NCBI GenBank assembly: GCA_011009095.1
Contig: VTPC01008797.1
Coordinates: 60,258 to 124,257, forward strand
Reading direction: 5' to 3'
Source of the DNA: Ignelater luminosus
Taxonomy: Eukaryota > Arthropoda > Insecta > Coleoptera > Elateridae
Length of the DNA stretch: 64,000 nucleotides
The notes below the pieces were generated by a model that saw only the letters and a list, made by a program, of their open reading frames with translations, searched no databases and had not been told where the DNA came from. Both the position numbers and the translations under genes were made by a program. Of the stretch, positions 35,860-47,599 are shown piece by piece. Position 1 is the first letter of the stretch. Every line of letters begins with the position of its first letter.

Positions 35860-36290
35860 AGTAATCAGGTGGATCAACATAAGGAATATAAATCTCAACA
35901 AGACGAAATCCACCCACTCCAACTTTACGGAAAAATGATACAAAATTACATGGAAACAGTATCAAATATCTTGGAATCACTTTGGATGTGTTTGGTGAAA
36001 AGAACATGTTCAGAAGAAAAGAGAGAATTAGCGAGAAAGATGTGTTGGCTGTCAGGAAGACATTTTCTGTTATACATACAAAATAAACTAAAGATGCACA
36101 AACAAATTTTGAAATCAGCCAAGAAATTCCACATTGATAGGCCTTCCAGAACACAGTCCTGTAGAATCAGATCTTAGCATCCCTCTTATCTTCATAAAAA
36201 TACAACGATACAGAAAAGACTCCAGAATCATGTCAACATCAGAACATTTAGATTCCTGAATGATGGTAATCTACGAGGAAGATCAAAACA
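35860..36290 (+). pseudogene. Jockey-like RT C-terminal scrap
   Basis: Scattered plus-strand frames resemble the thumb and C-terminal part of a jockey-type RT: NLNKTKSTHSNFTEK near 35890, a KYLGITLD-like stretch near 35960-35980, and ELARKMCWLSGR at 36027-36062. The next part is QKRLQNHVNIRTFRFLND at about 36205-36260. It is heavily broken. The similarity is weak, but the order of motifs is right. Confidence 0.5.
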
Positions 36291-36989
36291 TTCTGAGCTG
36301 GTGTAGTGTTGGTGTTGTGACCAAATAGCAAAGCAAAGTACTGTGTAGTGCATAAGCACATGAAAGGAAAGCATATGGACACCGCATTAGACATTTTAGT
36401 AGTAGTTCCTTGTCGTACACTTGAGGTTATGAAGTCCATAAGAAATCTTAATTAAGTATGTAATTCAGTAGCTTTAAATTATCTTGGAATACAGGTTGAT
36501 AGACAAAAATACAATTTTGTTTATTAATTTGCAAAACTTAGTTTATTAGGGGATAAGAATTTCTTTAAGTTTATTCTATTAGATTTCAGTACAAGTCCAT
36601 GAACTTGAATGATAAGTTGAAAGACTATTTTTATGTCTGAAGTTTGTTTTCTTTTAATGAAAGACCTGGAGAAAACAAAAGTCGGCGTGGGTCGAAGTCT
36701 TATTGACAACATTGGCGAAAAGTCAACCAACATAAATTTTATTATATTTCAGTTCATAAATGCATTATAAAGAACATCAGTTCAAGTTTTAAGTTCTACT
36801 TCTTAATTTATTAAAACAAAAATTGAAAAGATGACGTCAGACAGTCTAATTTGGAATGAACAACTGATTCGAGTTATTGAAACTTCTAAATAACTAAATA
36901 ACGAATACAAAAATGAACTCATAAAATTCACTGTTTAATTGACAAATTATGTACGTGCAATTGCAATTATCACAAAGAACTCTGATTGC
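36291..36989. other. AT-rich noncoding stretch
   Basis: No gene or repeat is recognised; frames are short and unmatched. Confidence 0.4.
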
Positions 36990-38910
36990 TCATTACAAAG
37001 TTATTGCAGACGCTTCCTTTACTATTCCTCTCCAGCTTGTCCTATTCGTTGATCTGTTCTTCCACATCCTCATGTTGATCCTCCTTAGGTCTTCCTCGAT
37101 GCTGTTCACCCATCTTTTCCGTGGTCTTCCCTTTTTCTTTTGCTTTTCTTGATACAAATCTTGACTTCATTAGTGCCCCCATCATACCATATTTTCAGTT
37201 TCCTTTTGTTATTCTTGTTTCTATTTCTTGGTCTTCCCAGGCGTTTTCCTTTATCTTCACCCACAAGTATGTGAACTCTTGTACCCTTTCGAAAGTGTAT
37301 TCTTGCTCTTCTGTCTGTACATTTAGGGACTCTTCGGTGTCATGTTATGTATCATCATTATCATATACTTAGTTTTACCTTCATTTGTTCTTAGGCCATA
37401 TCTTTCTGCTTCTTTTACTGTTCCTATAACTCTTTACAATTCTTTTTTTGTTTTTACCAGTATTGTTAAATCATCGACGAATGCTATACATTGATTCTCG
37501 TTTCTTAATATTGTCTCTTCCGTTTTGATTTTACTTATTCTCATTGTCACTTCTCGAAAAAGGTTGAAAAGGGTCGTCGACATCGGGTGTCCTTGACTAA
37601 GTTCTTGTGCTACTTCAAATTCTTTAAACCTTGCTCCTTTCCAGAATATTTCGTTTTTTGTTTCTTGGAGTGTCATTTTAACCAGGTTTAGCAGCTTGCT
37701 GGGTATCTTCATCGCCTTCAGAGCTTGGTTTTGTATTTTATCTATTCTGTCATATGCTTGTCTAAAATCCACGAAAACTACATAGAGAGTGATTTCATAT
37801 TTATAACAGTTTACTTGTAATTCTTTCAACGGGAAGATTTAGTCTATTACTGAAAGATTGTTTCTAAAAGTTTTTTCCATATGTTTGTTTAGTTTGATCC
37901 GTATACTTTGTGTTAATATCTTGCAGACTATCTATAATTCTTGCATAGTTGCTGGTCATCTTCCTTGTATAAGGAGCATGTTCCTGCCTTCGTCCAGTCA
38001 ATTGGTAGCTTTTCCTTTTCCCATATTTTTTAATGAGTGTATTAATCTGTTCGTGGAATAGTTCTCCTCCAGCCTTAACCATTTCTGTCATTATTTCTAT
38101 TAGTCCCGGACTCTTTGTTATTTTTTAAGTTTTTAATTAAATTTTTTATCTCCTCTCCGTTTGGGGCGTCTACTTCTATTTCATTTTTATTTTGTTCCAG
38201 CACCATTTCTTCCGTTAGGCTTTGTTCTGGTTTTCTCTTATTGTTTAGTAAGTCCTCGAAAAATTTTTTCCATTTTTCTAGGACCTTCGTTGTTTTACTC
38301 AATAGTACTCCTTGCTCATTCTTCATGATTGATAGACCCTTTATCTGTTCTCTTGACTTCTTGATAAAATGATCTGATCTTGTTTTAAAATTATCCTTCG
38401 ATTACTTTTAGTTTATTCTCCATTGTGTTCTTTTCTTCTCTCTGCATGTTTTCTTCATTTGTCCTTTGGTTTCTCGATATGTTTCTTTGTTCTTTTCGTT
38501 TTCGTTTACTAGCATGTTTAGTATGGCCTTTCTCACTTTTTCAGCAATATTTTCGCATTCTTCTTCATACCACTCTTTTTTCCGTTTTCGTGTCTTACTG
38601 CTTGCTGTTACTTCGCTTGCTTTTAACATTGCTGTTTTCTCCCATCTACCTTCCGTCTCCATATTCTGTGTATGTGTAGTAAACATATTCTCTATTTTTT
38701 CTTTATATTTAGGGCGTATCTCCTCATTCTTTCTTTTTTTTTACTTTCCTTAATTATCTTTTTCCTCCTACTGTTCCATTCTCCTTACCACGTGATTCGA
38801 ACCAAATAATGATCTGAATTGCATGCTGATCCTCTTTTAGTTTGTACTCTTGTTATGTAGTCTCTGTCTTTTTGCTCTACCATCACATGGTCTATTATGG
38901 AGACTGCTTA
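36990..38910 (-). pseudogene. LINE, 5'-truncated: endonuclease end, linker, RT, 3' end
   Basis: The minus strand starts in the endonuclease C-terminus at about 38905 (DHVMVEQKDRDYITRVQTKR, then SDHYLVRITW). A Lys/Glu-rich linker follows at 38686-38408 (KKEWYEEECENIAEKVRKA). The RT N-terminal region is at 38326-37864 (LEKWKKFFEDLLNNKRKPEQ, INTLIKK). The palm at 37829-37434 has LYVVFVDFRQAYDRID (motif A), ELSQGHPMSTTLFNLF (motif B, RQG changed to SQG) and CIAFVDDLTILVKTKKE (motif C, FVDD). The C-terminal end at 37370-37000 (GLRTNEGKTKYMIMMI, LGRPRNRN) runs to the 3' end. It is broken by several frameshifts and belongs to the same broad endonuclease type as the copies near 11-13 kb and 21-24 kb. 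Confidence 0.83.
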
Positions 38911-41489
38911 ATACTACTGAATAGGAAGCTGATTTTTAAAAGGCTATTAAGATCCAGTTTTAAGGATTTTGTCTGCCAACTTTGGACAACTGCATCATAA
39001 ATAAACGTTATAGCAAAGATAGATTAGTTGAATCTGAAAAAATGTAATTAGATTGTCTCATGACAATTGCTATAAATTGTTTTCTTACCAGCTTTGATTT
39101 TTCCCAATTCTGTTTAAAAAAATAAGTAGCGTCCAGAACTTCCTGGATAAAAACAATTTTCTATTTTCAAATTTACTTTAACATTTTTTGTTGGTTTACT
39201 TCAGTCTAGAAATTGAACTTGAAGCAAACTCAAATTTTTTTTAAATGCCTTGTAACTAACAATGAAACACCGTAATGAATTCAATAAATTCGTTACTGAA
39301 TAATATTTCATAATTAGTAAATTTCTAGAAAATGTACATGCAGAATATGTAATAATTAGAGCAATCCGATCATGCTTCAACATTAATTAAATGGTTGAGT
39401 GATGTTTAATTGAAAACGGAATTTAATAGTTATCGATTAAATGTTGCTTTTATTACATTCAACCTAAATTTAAAATCTTTAAATCTAAAAATGTTGCAGG
39501 AAATATTTTTAGCTTAGTTTAGTAGCACACAAAAAAAAACACCCTCTATGAAGATTCCAGCGCGGTATCATCAGTAATTTTCCCGAAGGTTACATCTATT
39601 TATAACTCAGAATATTCAAAAGACTAATATGCAAATGGCAGCGTTTAAAATCTGGTGCATCAGAGCGTGCATGATTTTACAGTTGTTAAAAAGAACGGAC
39701 ATCCGGAATTTCGTTCCGGAACAAGGAAATAATGCAGCAGCAGACCTTTGGGCTCGTCCATTATTTATTAACAATTTCATGTACACACAATGCACGCTGC
39801 TATACACAGTTTCAGTGTCAGTATCACTAGTATAACGTTCTGTGAAATAAACGTCATGAAAGTTTAATGATTTCAAATTGTATTTACATTGTTTGCTCCG
39901 AATATTCATCTCTCGGAGACATGAAATGGGTTAATGTTTTTCTCTAGCGAGTTGATTTTCCACCCGTTTCACGCTAAATTCTGTGTGCTTTTTACGCTTT
40001 TCGGTTATTTTCCGGACACCATGGGAATAAACTCTTTTTTGTACACAAATTTGCCCCAGACGAATTAATATTAGAAAAAGGCTGGGAATTACAATTGGGT
40101 CCATTTCGAAAATTGCATAATACCAAACGAATAAAACGAATTTTAAAATTTCCTCTTATTTACTTAAACATCTTGGTTAATCTATCGTTAGTTGCAAGTA
40201 CAACGCATTTTTCCTTTAATATTATCGATTAAAAGTTTCTCAATATTCATGCGCTTGTTGCTGTGTACTTTCTTTAGGATTTTCAGCCGGAGGGTTTGAT
40301 TATTTGTAGCTTGAATAAATAAGGAAAACGAGGCAATATCGTTTAAATAAAGTGAAACGAAAACAATAATGTCACGACTTATTTAACGGCTGAAGTTTGC
40401 TTTCTCGTACTTACTAAGTTTGCGATAGAAGAAGTTTTGTATTAATTTTGTTTCTTGGAAGTTTGTTAAATCATGACAAATAGAGATTTACTAATTCAAC
40501 TTGATTTCTTTCTTCTAACTTGGATTATTTGGCACAAGATTTAATACTTAATACTAGCATATATCAAATTTTGTTTTCATCAGCAATTATTGTCACCTCA
40601 CAACTATGTTGATGTCTTCCATCAAATATTTAGCTTGTCAATAATAAACAATGAAACCTATCAAATTGTCATGGATTATTTCAATTATTAATTCTCTTTA
40701 TATGAAAACTTTTCTATAGTAACTTTTATCATAATCGAACAGAACACGCACTTAAAATAATTATACTTGCTTCGCTCACAAAAATTATTTTTCCGGTTTT
40801 TAATTCTTGTCAGGTTTAGAGAAATACAGAAAAATCCAAAAGATAAATATAAAAGAAAATGCGTAAGTGTTCTATTACCTTAAGTAGAGGACTCAAGAGT
40901 GCAGTTCATGATAATTGTTTTATGGTACCCTTGTTACTTGTTACATTGAAATGACAAAACTCATCACATCATGCTTTTCTACTAAGTAAGACCTTTAGCA
41001 AAAAATATAAAGTTTACTATATTCGTTCAGATCTTAAAATTGTCCAAAAACTCGAATAATGCATGTATCGCATACATCATATCATTGTCCTACACGTAAC
41101 AATAAAAACAGTTCCTTTTTTCTTGCTTTCCATGCTCTCTAGCTCTAGTAGTTTTTGGTAAATACCATATACGTGACAGTGAGATTGGCTTGTCTCTGAT
41201 ACTGAAAACTTTTACGAACCATGTGACTAACAAACTAACTTCTTCAGGATTCAACCGTGTCGTTGTTGACATAAACTACACTCAAAGTTTTGTTGCACCG
41301 AGTTAAAGATGAGTCAGTAACTGGAAGTCTGAGCCACGCTAGAAGCAGAACTCTTTTGACGAGACTGAATGGAATCGAATTATTTCTGCTGCGAAGCATC
41401 AGTATCTATTAAAGGCTACAGGCTATTTTGGTAAGGGAAATTTTAATTTGGGTTGGAAAACGTTTTACGACAGTCGCTTAATTTAATAA
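38911..41489. other. Noncoding stretch
   Basis: No gene is supported over about 2.6 kb. Two overlapping opposite-strand frames at 39616-39909 (97 codons minus, 68 codons plus) sit in a patch of slightly higher GC and have no known motif. The rest is AT-rich. Confidence 0.45.
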
Positions 41490-42060
41490 AATGGGTGGAG
41501 GAGGCATGTACTGTCTGATCTCCTCCTCCACCTTCGCAACAAACTGAGTGCATCGCAACCTAGCAAAACGAGACGCTCTCGCATATCCAGCTGTGTTATG
41601 AATGGTAACTTCTGGGCTGCTGATAAAACAGAAAATGCAAGCTTGATTTTTTTGCTGGACGGAGCGAGATAGGGCCACTGATTTGTTTGGTGCCTTGAAC
41701 ACCGGATTTTGGAATTGATTAGCCTGGGGGGTGGGGCGAGTTTGAAGATGCGCAAAGCTTCCTTAGGAGATTGAGATTTTTACTCGTTTAACGCAGGCAT
41801 TCCAACCTTCTTGTAAACCTCCTCTAAAGATGAAAGCAATCCAGCCAAAATAATCTTCGTTACACGGTCGTTTCCTTCCGATTCAGCGACTCAAAAAGCA
41901 GTGTCGTCAGCGAACTGAGCCAAGGTAGTAAATCTGTTCCTAGGGCGTAGGATGTCGTGGCAAAAGAGATGAATAAGAGGAGCTTTTAAAGAAGTCCTCG
42001 TGCCAGACATTATCGAAAGTGGTTTATTTTCTGCAATGATCGTGAATGTCACTACGCAGT
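41490..42060 (-). pseudogene. LINE RT scrap (jockey-like)
   Basis: On the minus strand, FDNVWHEDFFKSSSYSSLL near 42010 resembles RT motif A, and LAQFADDTAF near 41905 resembles motif C (FADD). EVYKKVGMPALNE and a 90-codon frame (41755-41483) follow where the RT thumb would be. Frame breaks separate all of these. The clade is not resolved. Confidence 0.55.
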
Positions 42061-42699
42061 TCGACCTCTAAATGGCAGGAAGTAGATAGCCTGCATTATA
42101 ATTGATGCTATTAGGAATTTCTATTGCTTTCCTGTTTTTCTGGTGTATAGACTGGTATATAGACAAATATCTTCAGGCAATATCTTAAGCCTTGTTTCAT
42201 ACTTATCCTAGCTTACTACAGACATAGATATGTGGCCTTATATTGAGTAATAGATGTGATAATCGAATGACCTGTTTCTTGGACGTATATGGAACTTCAG
42301 AAAAATGGTATTTCGCTCATTTGGATGACAATGTTGAATGTTTATTCTTACTAGAAAAAGGCAGAAATTTTGAGACTTTACTGATGCGTTTGGAACCAGT
42401 TTTGATTTGTTTCTGGAGTATTTTCCCTACGTAGTCTATTACATTTTGAATATATGGTAGCAAAATAGTAGATTTATCAGCCCAGTCATTAGAATCCGGT
42501 AAAAGGTCCTACCTGGAGAAAGATCCCTTCACCCGCCACCATTTTCCATATTATCTTCCTTACTCAAATACTCAATGTTGTCTCTACCGTAAATGGTTTA
42601 AAACCGGTGAACCTACCACAGACTCAACTTCCTAAAAGACTATTACTTTGTTCAACATAATCGCTACAATTTTCTAGAGAATACGTATCAGTAGATTCT

Positions 42700-43530
42700 A
42701 AAGGTCTGCGCGGGTCGCGTTTTTTTAGTCAGGGCTTTACGCGACTCGACACGAAGCTCATTTTAAGAATCTGCCCTACTTTTCTGGTCTACTTCCGGTC
42801 AATCGAGGCACTCGGCCCTGTCGGGCTGTTCGGACTACTCGGGACTCTTGGACCTGTCAAGTTTATTAGGTCAGTCGGGCTTTTCGGGCCCTTATCTTTG
42901 CTCTGATCCGAAAGAACGGTTTTCGTACTGCACAGACCGAGATCTCTCTTGTACTGACTTGGACAGGTGTGAGCTTTGTACTGACTGGACAAGCATTATT
43001 TTCATACTAAACCGAAGAGGAGGCTTTTCTTACTGTATCGTAGACGGGAAGGGTCTCATGGTCAGGTCTTTAAGCGGTCAGGCCCAAAACTCGGATTTAA
43101 GTCAGGTCGGGCCTCAGTTTAGAAATCTATCCGGCTTTCCAAGTGTACACCTGTCTAGCCGTTGAGGCCTGTTGGGTCATTCGGTCTGTCGGGTCATTCG
43201 AGCCATTTGGACTTATCGCGCTGTTTGGACTTGTGGAAGTTTTCGGTCTGTTCGAGCCTGTGGGGGTTTTTTTAGTAGACTCTGAAAAGTTTTCAAAATC
43301 CACAATCTTTTCCCAAATCACCCGCCCGGATTCTGTCCTGAAATATCCACTATGGACCCTCGTACCCTGTCTCCACAGCAAAGTTACGGTAACCTTGGAT
43401 TTCCAACTCCCAAATCTCTGTCCCATTCGTCTGGCTAATTAGCGGCTTTCTTTCCGCCCGTCAGTATTGCTTGCGGGTGTACCGGGCTTTACCTAGAGGC
43501 TCTACTCTTTTGCCTTTTTTACTTATCTTC
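42700..43530. repeat. GC-rich degenerate minisatellite-like tract
   Basis: GC content rises sharply here compared with both sides. Short motifs such as gtcgggctgttcgg, gtcgggcttttcgggcc and gggtcattcggtctgtcggg recur irregularly in two clusters (about 42805-42900 and 43160-43270). On the minus strand they read as Ser/Pro/Asn/Thr-rich peptide (SPNSPTGPSASI, NSAISPNGSNDPTDR), which explains open frames of about 100 codons on both strands. The pattern suggests an eroded repeat with a basic unit near 9-18 bp. I do not treat any of these frames as a gene. Confidence 0.5.
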
Positions 43531-43544
43531 TTTGGTTATGGCAT

Positions 43545-44200
43545 TTCCCAGCCTCTCACCTGTTGGAATTCGCCGACGATACCACCCTATAGGTAGCTTT
43601 TTGAAACTTCCTTGAGTAATCGACAATTCTGCTATTTGAATTAGGACGATTGGAAGCTTGATTGCGAACGTAGAGAATCGGACCAAACCCACAAAAAACG
43701 ATCATCAGTCTACCATATTCTGCTACAACGGTTACACAAAGACGGTCAGATTCTACTGAACAGACTTCCCGCCTAGAGATACGAAGCTCACGCCTCCAGC
43801 TTTTACCATCTGTTGTTCACCTCGATATTATCTTCATCCTCACGCTGAAGTGAGGAGTCCTCTTTCAGATTCGGTGGCTGCCATTCTCAGCACTTACAAA
43901 GTCTTCACCCGACCTATGATTAATTATCGATTCACTCTTACCGGCATTGCGTCGTTGTACGATCATTAGACTACGACAGAAAAGGTCATTTGCAAGAGTA
44001 GGCTTTTTTTGAATTGATTTCACCCTTCTGAACAAATACTTGACGTGGTGAAGATTTCTCTTGTGGATACGCGCCTAGAATTCATGAAGGCGGTAAAACA
44101 AATTAACGAATACGTCATAGAAATCCTCAGAATTCCACCCCCAACTTTCTAGAAGAAAAAAACACAAGTATCCTGTCGTTCTATGAGTTAGAGTTAGTAA
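43545..44200 (+). pseudogene. Jockey-like LINE RT palm and thumb fragment
   Basis: On the plus strand, LLEFADDTTL at about 43560-43590 is RT motif C (FADD). In neighbouring frames come GSLIANVENRTKPTKN and SRLEIRSSRLQLLPSV (shape of the lineage-specific thumb), then VVHLDIIFILTLK, STYKVFTRPMINYRFTLTGI and, near 44085, EFMKAVKQINEYVIEILRIP. It is heavily frameshifted. A weak SLFNIIATIF-like piece at about 42650-42685 on the same strand could be the RT fingers of the same copy, separated by the GC-rich tract. Confidence 0.6.
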
Positions 44201-44589
44201 ACATCCTGCTTGGCACATTCTTTAAAATACAAATAACACCGAAGAATCTGATCAGGAATTAATTCCCGCTTTATCTGTTCTCACTAAGGTTTCCCGTGAG
44301 TTCTCTTAGTAGCGAAGGCAAGTACTGGAATGATCAATTTCTACGGATTACCATTGCGCTGTTGTGTTTCCACCGCGATCCTACATAACCTCGCGTTTGC
44401 GATCTGCCGTCGCTCCAACACAAAGCGTGGATGGCCGCTGTCAAACGGGCTGCAACATTAAAATCTTAAATTTATTAATACAGTCTTCTTGTTGAAAAGG
44501 AGAAAAACTCTTCTAACACCGAAGCAACATTGAATAGTAGTTGGTAGTGGAAATACATGCGGTTGTGATCTTGCAGAGGAGTCAAGGTG

Positions 44590-45360
44590 TTGCCTTATTT
44601 ACGCCTTTGTCTGTTGTAGCCATTGCTAAGAAAGTTACTCCGCACTTGGTCTAACTCGCTTTGGAAGTTGGTGGGTAGTGAAATGAAAATTTCTTCACGA
44701 ACAATTAAGTTAATCATAAATCGCTTTGTACCGGATGATGATAGGAGTTAGCTAATGGGTATCTGTAGGTTTGTGTAAGTTTACAGTTCATGGCTGTCAT
44801 CACATAGGTGAATGACAAGCATGTTGGTTGATTGAGACAGCGTGCGTCATTCATGCGATCAGACGATTAATATATCATTCACATATCGAAATCAAACTTT
44901 GATCTTGTACTCTGATGTTTCTAAAGAGCCCAGGAACATATTTGCAACCACTAGTGGCGGTAACAAAAAATAAGTTGGTCAAGCATTTTTTTACTAAAGT
45001 CGCCATGTAGGTCGATGATTCTGTCTTGACTCAGAATCTGGAACAGAGACTTTACTGAAAAGACCTGCGACATTAAAACTTACTTGCCAAGTTGTAAATA
45101 AGTTGAAGATTTTATTGTGTTGAAATACCAGTTTTGTGTATCTTTGATAGCCATACAACCTTGATGCCTAGGATGTACGTTGTATTACTTTGCGTTGATT
45201 CTCTTGGGAGTAAGCTTGAAGAAATAATCTTCTGTCCAAACTTTGAGGCAACAATCTAATGACGTTGCTTCGCGGAAAATCATCATTTTTATCAGCAGAA
45301 ACTATCCTAATCAAAGAGGTCAGTGATTTCTTCCTCTTGTTCTTGAGACGTTCACGGTTG
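44590..45360 (-). pseudogene. Penelope-like reverse transcriptase fragment
   Basis: The minus strand shows, from 45360 down, a YGYQRYTKLVFQHNK-like piece (normally YGLPKVHK), then VSFNVAGLFSKVSVPDSES (motif A region, normally FDVVSLFTKVP). LLPPLVVANMFLGSLETSEY follows, then FRYVNDILIV (motif C, YVND for YVDD) near 44885. Last come the C-terminal SSSGTKRFMINLIVREEIF and SELDQVRSNFLSNGYNRQ. This order is that of Penelope-like elements. Several stops and frameshifts; no GIY-YIG domain was identified. Confidence 0.66.
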
Positions 45361-45825
45361 CGTTAAGAGAATCTATAACGCTTCTTTACTATAAACTTAA
45401 TAAGTGGAAAGGGCGTTTTTTTGAAGATGCGTAGACATATTTTAGTTGATAAAGAATTAAAGAGTATGAACAGATACTTGACAAGCTTTTTCTTTAGAAA
45501 AAAAAATAAATAAATAAATAAAATGCCATCCTAAATATTCGAAGCATTTTTAAATTGCTGGATAGTACCATGAAAAAATTCAAAAAATGCAAATGATGTC
45601 TATCAGTCTTTAAATTAGATTCTTCTAACGTACGCTCATTTCACTTTGTTTGATCGATGCCCACTTACCCTTGCCACTAACACTGGAACTGTTTTAAACA
45701 TTAGAGTTTAGTTGCCAAGGTACAGGAAATAAGAACAGAACGGTTTTTACGTAATATACATTATCGTTGTGTAGGGTAGATCTAAGGGAAAATTTAAAAT
45801 GAATTGAAGCAAGTTAATATGTGTA

Positions 45826-45831
45826 TTTAAT
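45826..45831 (-). terminator. Possible poly(A) signal of the CFAP100-like gene
   Basis: ATTAAA on the minus strand lies 64 bp past the stop codon. It is the commonest variant of the AATAAA signal and the best candidate nearby, but AT-rich DNA makes chance matches likely. Confidence 0.35.
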
Positions 45832-45894
45832 ATTTCGATACAAAAAAGACAGTAAAAACATTTTGTATATTTCAATATGAATTATTATTAAAAA

Positions 45895-46103
45895 TCATTT
45901 CACTTCTTTTGCAACTTCATCTTCTACATTTTCTTTTTTCTGTTCATTTTTATGGATTCTAATACCAAAATCTTTCGGATCATCCGTATGATCACAGAAA
46001 TCAACAAAGAAAGTCAAATATTCCGTCTCTTCGGCCGTTAATGGTTTAGGTGGCGGTGGTGGCTTTTTAATCGTATCAAGTGGCGCCGATCTCCATTTCA
46101 ATT
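45895..46103 (-). CDS. CFAP100: CFAP100-like gene, exon 3 (C-terminus and stop)
   Basis: This exon starts after an AG acceptor (tattttaag) at 46104 and continues the frame from exon 2 by completing a Glu codon (g + aa). It encodes LKWRSAPLDTIKKPPPPPKP, with a proline run, and then a charged tail ending in EVAKEVK at the stop (45897-45895). A short basic-Arg-Ser-Pro segment near the end is usual in CFAP100 proteins, while the proline run and acidic tail look lineage-specific. Intron 2 (46104-46176) is only 73 bp, a typical insect size. Confidence 0.85.
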
Positions 46104-46176
46104 CTTAAAATATACAACACATCATGAAACGCGTACAAACGAAGAAACCTTAACAAAACAGCACACACAAACTTAC

Positions 46177-46562
46177 CTCTTTCCATTCTATACACGGGTG
46201 GCTCTAACAATCTCGCCAAATGTTTCATTAACCTTTCCACTTGCACAACTTTCTTAGCGGCATCTTTAGCGACGGCCATAATTCTAGCTTCTTCAGCGTA
46301 ACACTCCATTTCAGCACGATAAACGAGATCCGATGGCAATCTATCGAGTTGTAAAAGGAAATCGCGGTATTGTATCTCGATTACCCTCATCATGTCGCTC
46401 ATTGTTAAATTGGAATCGTTCGGTGCAATGCGTGTTTCGTAAACGTCCTCGACGAACACATATAGATTGATCACGTTATCTTGGGAGATAAGCTCTCTGA
46501 AGTTGCCGTGTATTAGTTCTTGTGCTAATTCTTCTAGGTATTTTGCACGCTCCTCTTCCCAT
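46177..46562 (-). CDS. CFAP100: CFAP100-like gene, exon 2
   Basis: This 386-bp exon follows an acceptor (tatgtag at 46563) and ends at a strong donor (gag|gtaagt, GT at 46176). Joined to exon 1 it reads IWEEERAKYLEELAQELIHG, then VINLYVFVEDVYETRIAPND, LDRLPSDLVYRAEMECYAEE and RIMAVAKDAAKKVVQVERLM. The heptad-like, charged sequence predicts a coiled coil. The frame is open throughout and agrees with both neighbouring exons, which is strong evidence for a real spliced gene. Confidence 0.87.
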
Positions 46563-47599
46563 CTACATAAATAAAAAAATTAATTTACTTTTTCATGCAT
46601 ATAAATAAGAAATTAATTGATGAAGTATAAATAGATAAGTGGCTTAGCTTAATAATATTATTTCAGGGGAATATTTTCAAACGCCTACGGGTAATACGTA
46701 CGTCCATTGTTAATCGTTACTGTTTTATAAGTACTGTTGGGATATCAACAAAAAGTGTATCCGATATGATATCATCTACGACTCTGCAAGGAATCTGCTG
46801 AGTTCTGGTTTTTTTTTAAATATGTCTAGACTTTGTGGAGCAAATTGAAACATTTCGTATTATAAATCTTCAGAACTTAAACTAATAACTGTTTCTCGAA
46901 CACCTCACATTATAATGGTCTAATCGATCAGAATTTTACTGAAACAAATTTAATTCTATTCAGTAGAAAAAGAAATTTACTAACATTTGTCGCTAAAATA
47001 ATTTGAAAATATCTAATTTAGAAAAATCGAATATTTTTCTTTCTAAATGGAACTTCTCTATCAATGTAATTGTTTTTCTTTCCTTAAGTATAAAACAGTA
47101 CTGTTCTTGTTCGGCTTATTATATTGGTCCCTACCATACTCAAATTCTCAAATTTCACTTTCTCTTTAATCTCTTAAGACATGTCTACCAAAATAATTCT
47201 TCAGTAATCATTCAACGTCTTAATATGTTACTTATAAACCTTTCATACAAGAAAAAAAGTGAACGCAACACAGCATCCAGCTATACGAGTATATTTGTTA
47301 TCAGTTAACAGTCAACTGCGCCCTTTTGCCAAAGTTTTGGCTTCTTGGTCTTTTCTTCTAAATGGAAAAAATTATGACGGTTTTCAGAATTTTTTTTACC
47401 TCAAACACTTTTCTAATTATTCTGAGTAATTCCCCTGTCTTACACTCACTTTAGACTGTTTTTACTGTTCTGTTGTTCATTGTTCATTCTATTTAACTGC
47501 AGTTGGTAGTCATTCTTTCTTGTCCTCTACTGTGTTCGATTTTTGAATGAATTAAGAATCTTGAGAAGATTTGATGTTAAGAGTAGTCTTGTTCTCCGT

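Noticed and set aside
39616-39909. 97-codon minus-strand frame
   Set aside because: No recognised motif, overlapping antisense frame, and no flanking exons.
43127-43442. Two opposite 99-codon frames
   Set aside because: They arise from the GC-rich degenerate repeat; the composition (Ser/Pro/Asn/Thr on one strand, Phe/Val/Gly on the other) is that of a repeat, not a protein family.
45507-45525. aaat microsatellite as a functional repeat
   Set aside because: Only about five units; ordinary in AT-rich insect DNA.
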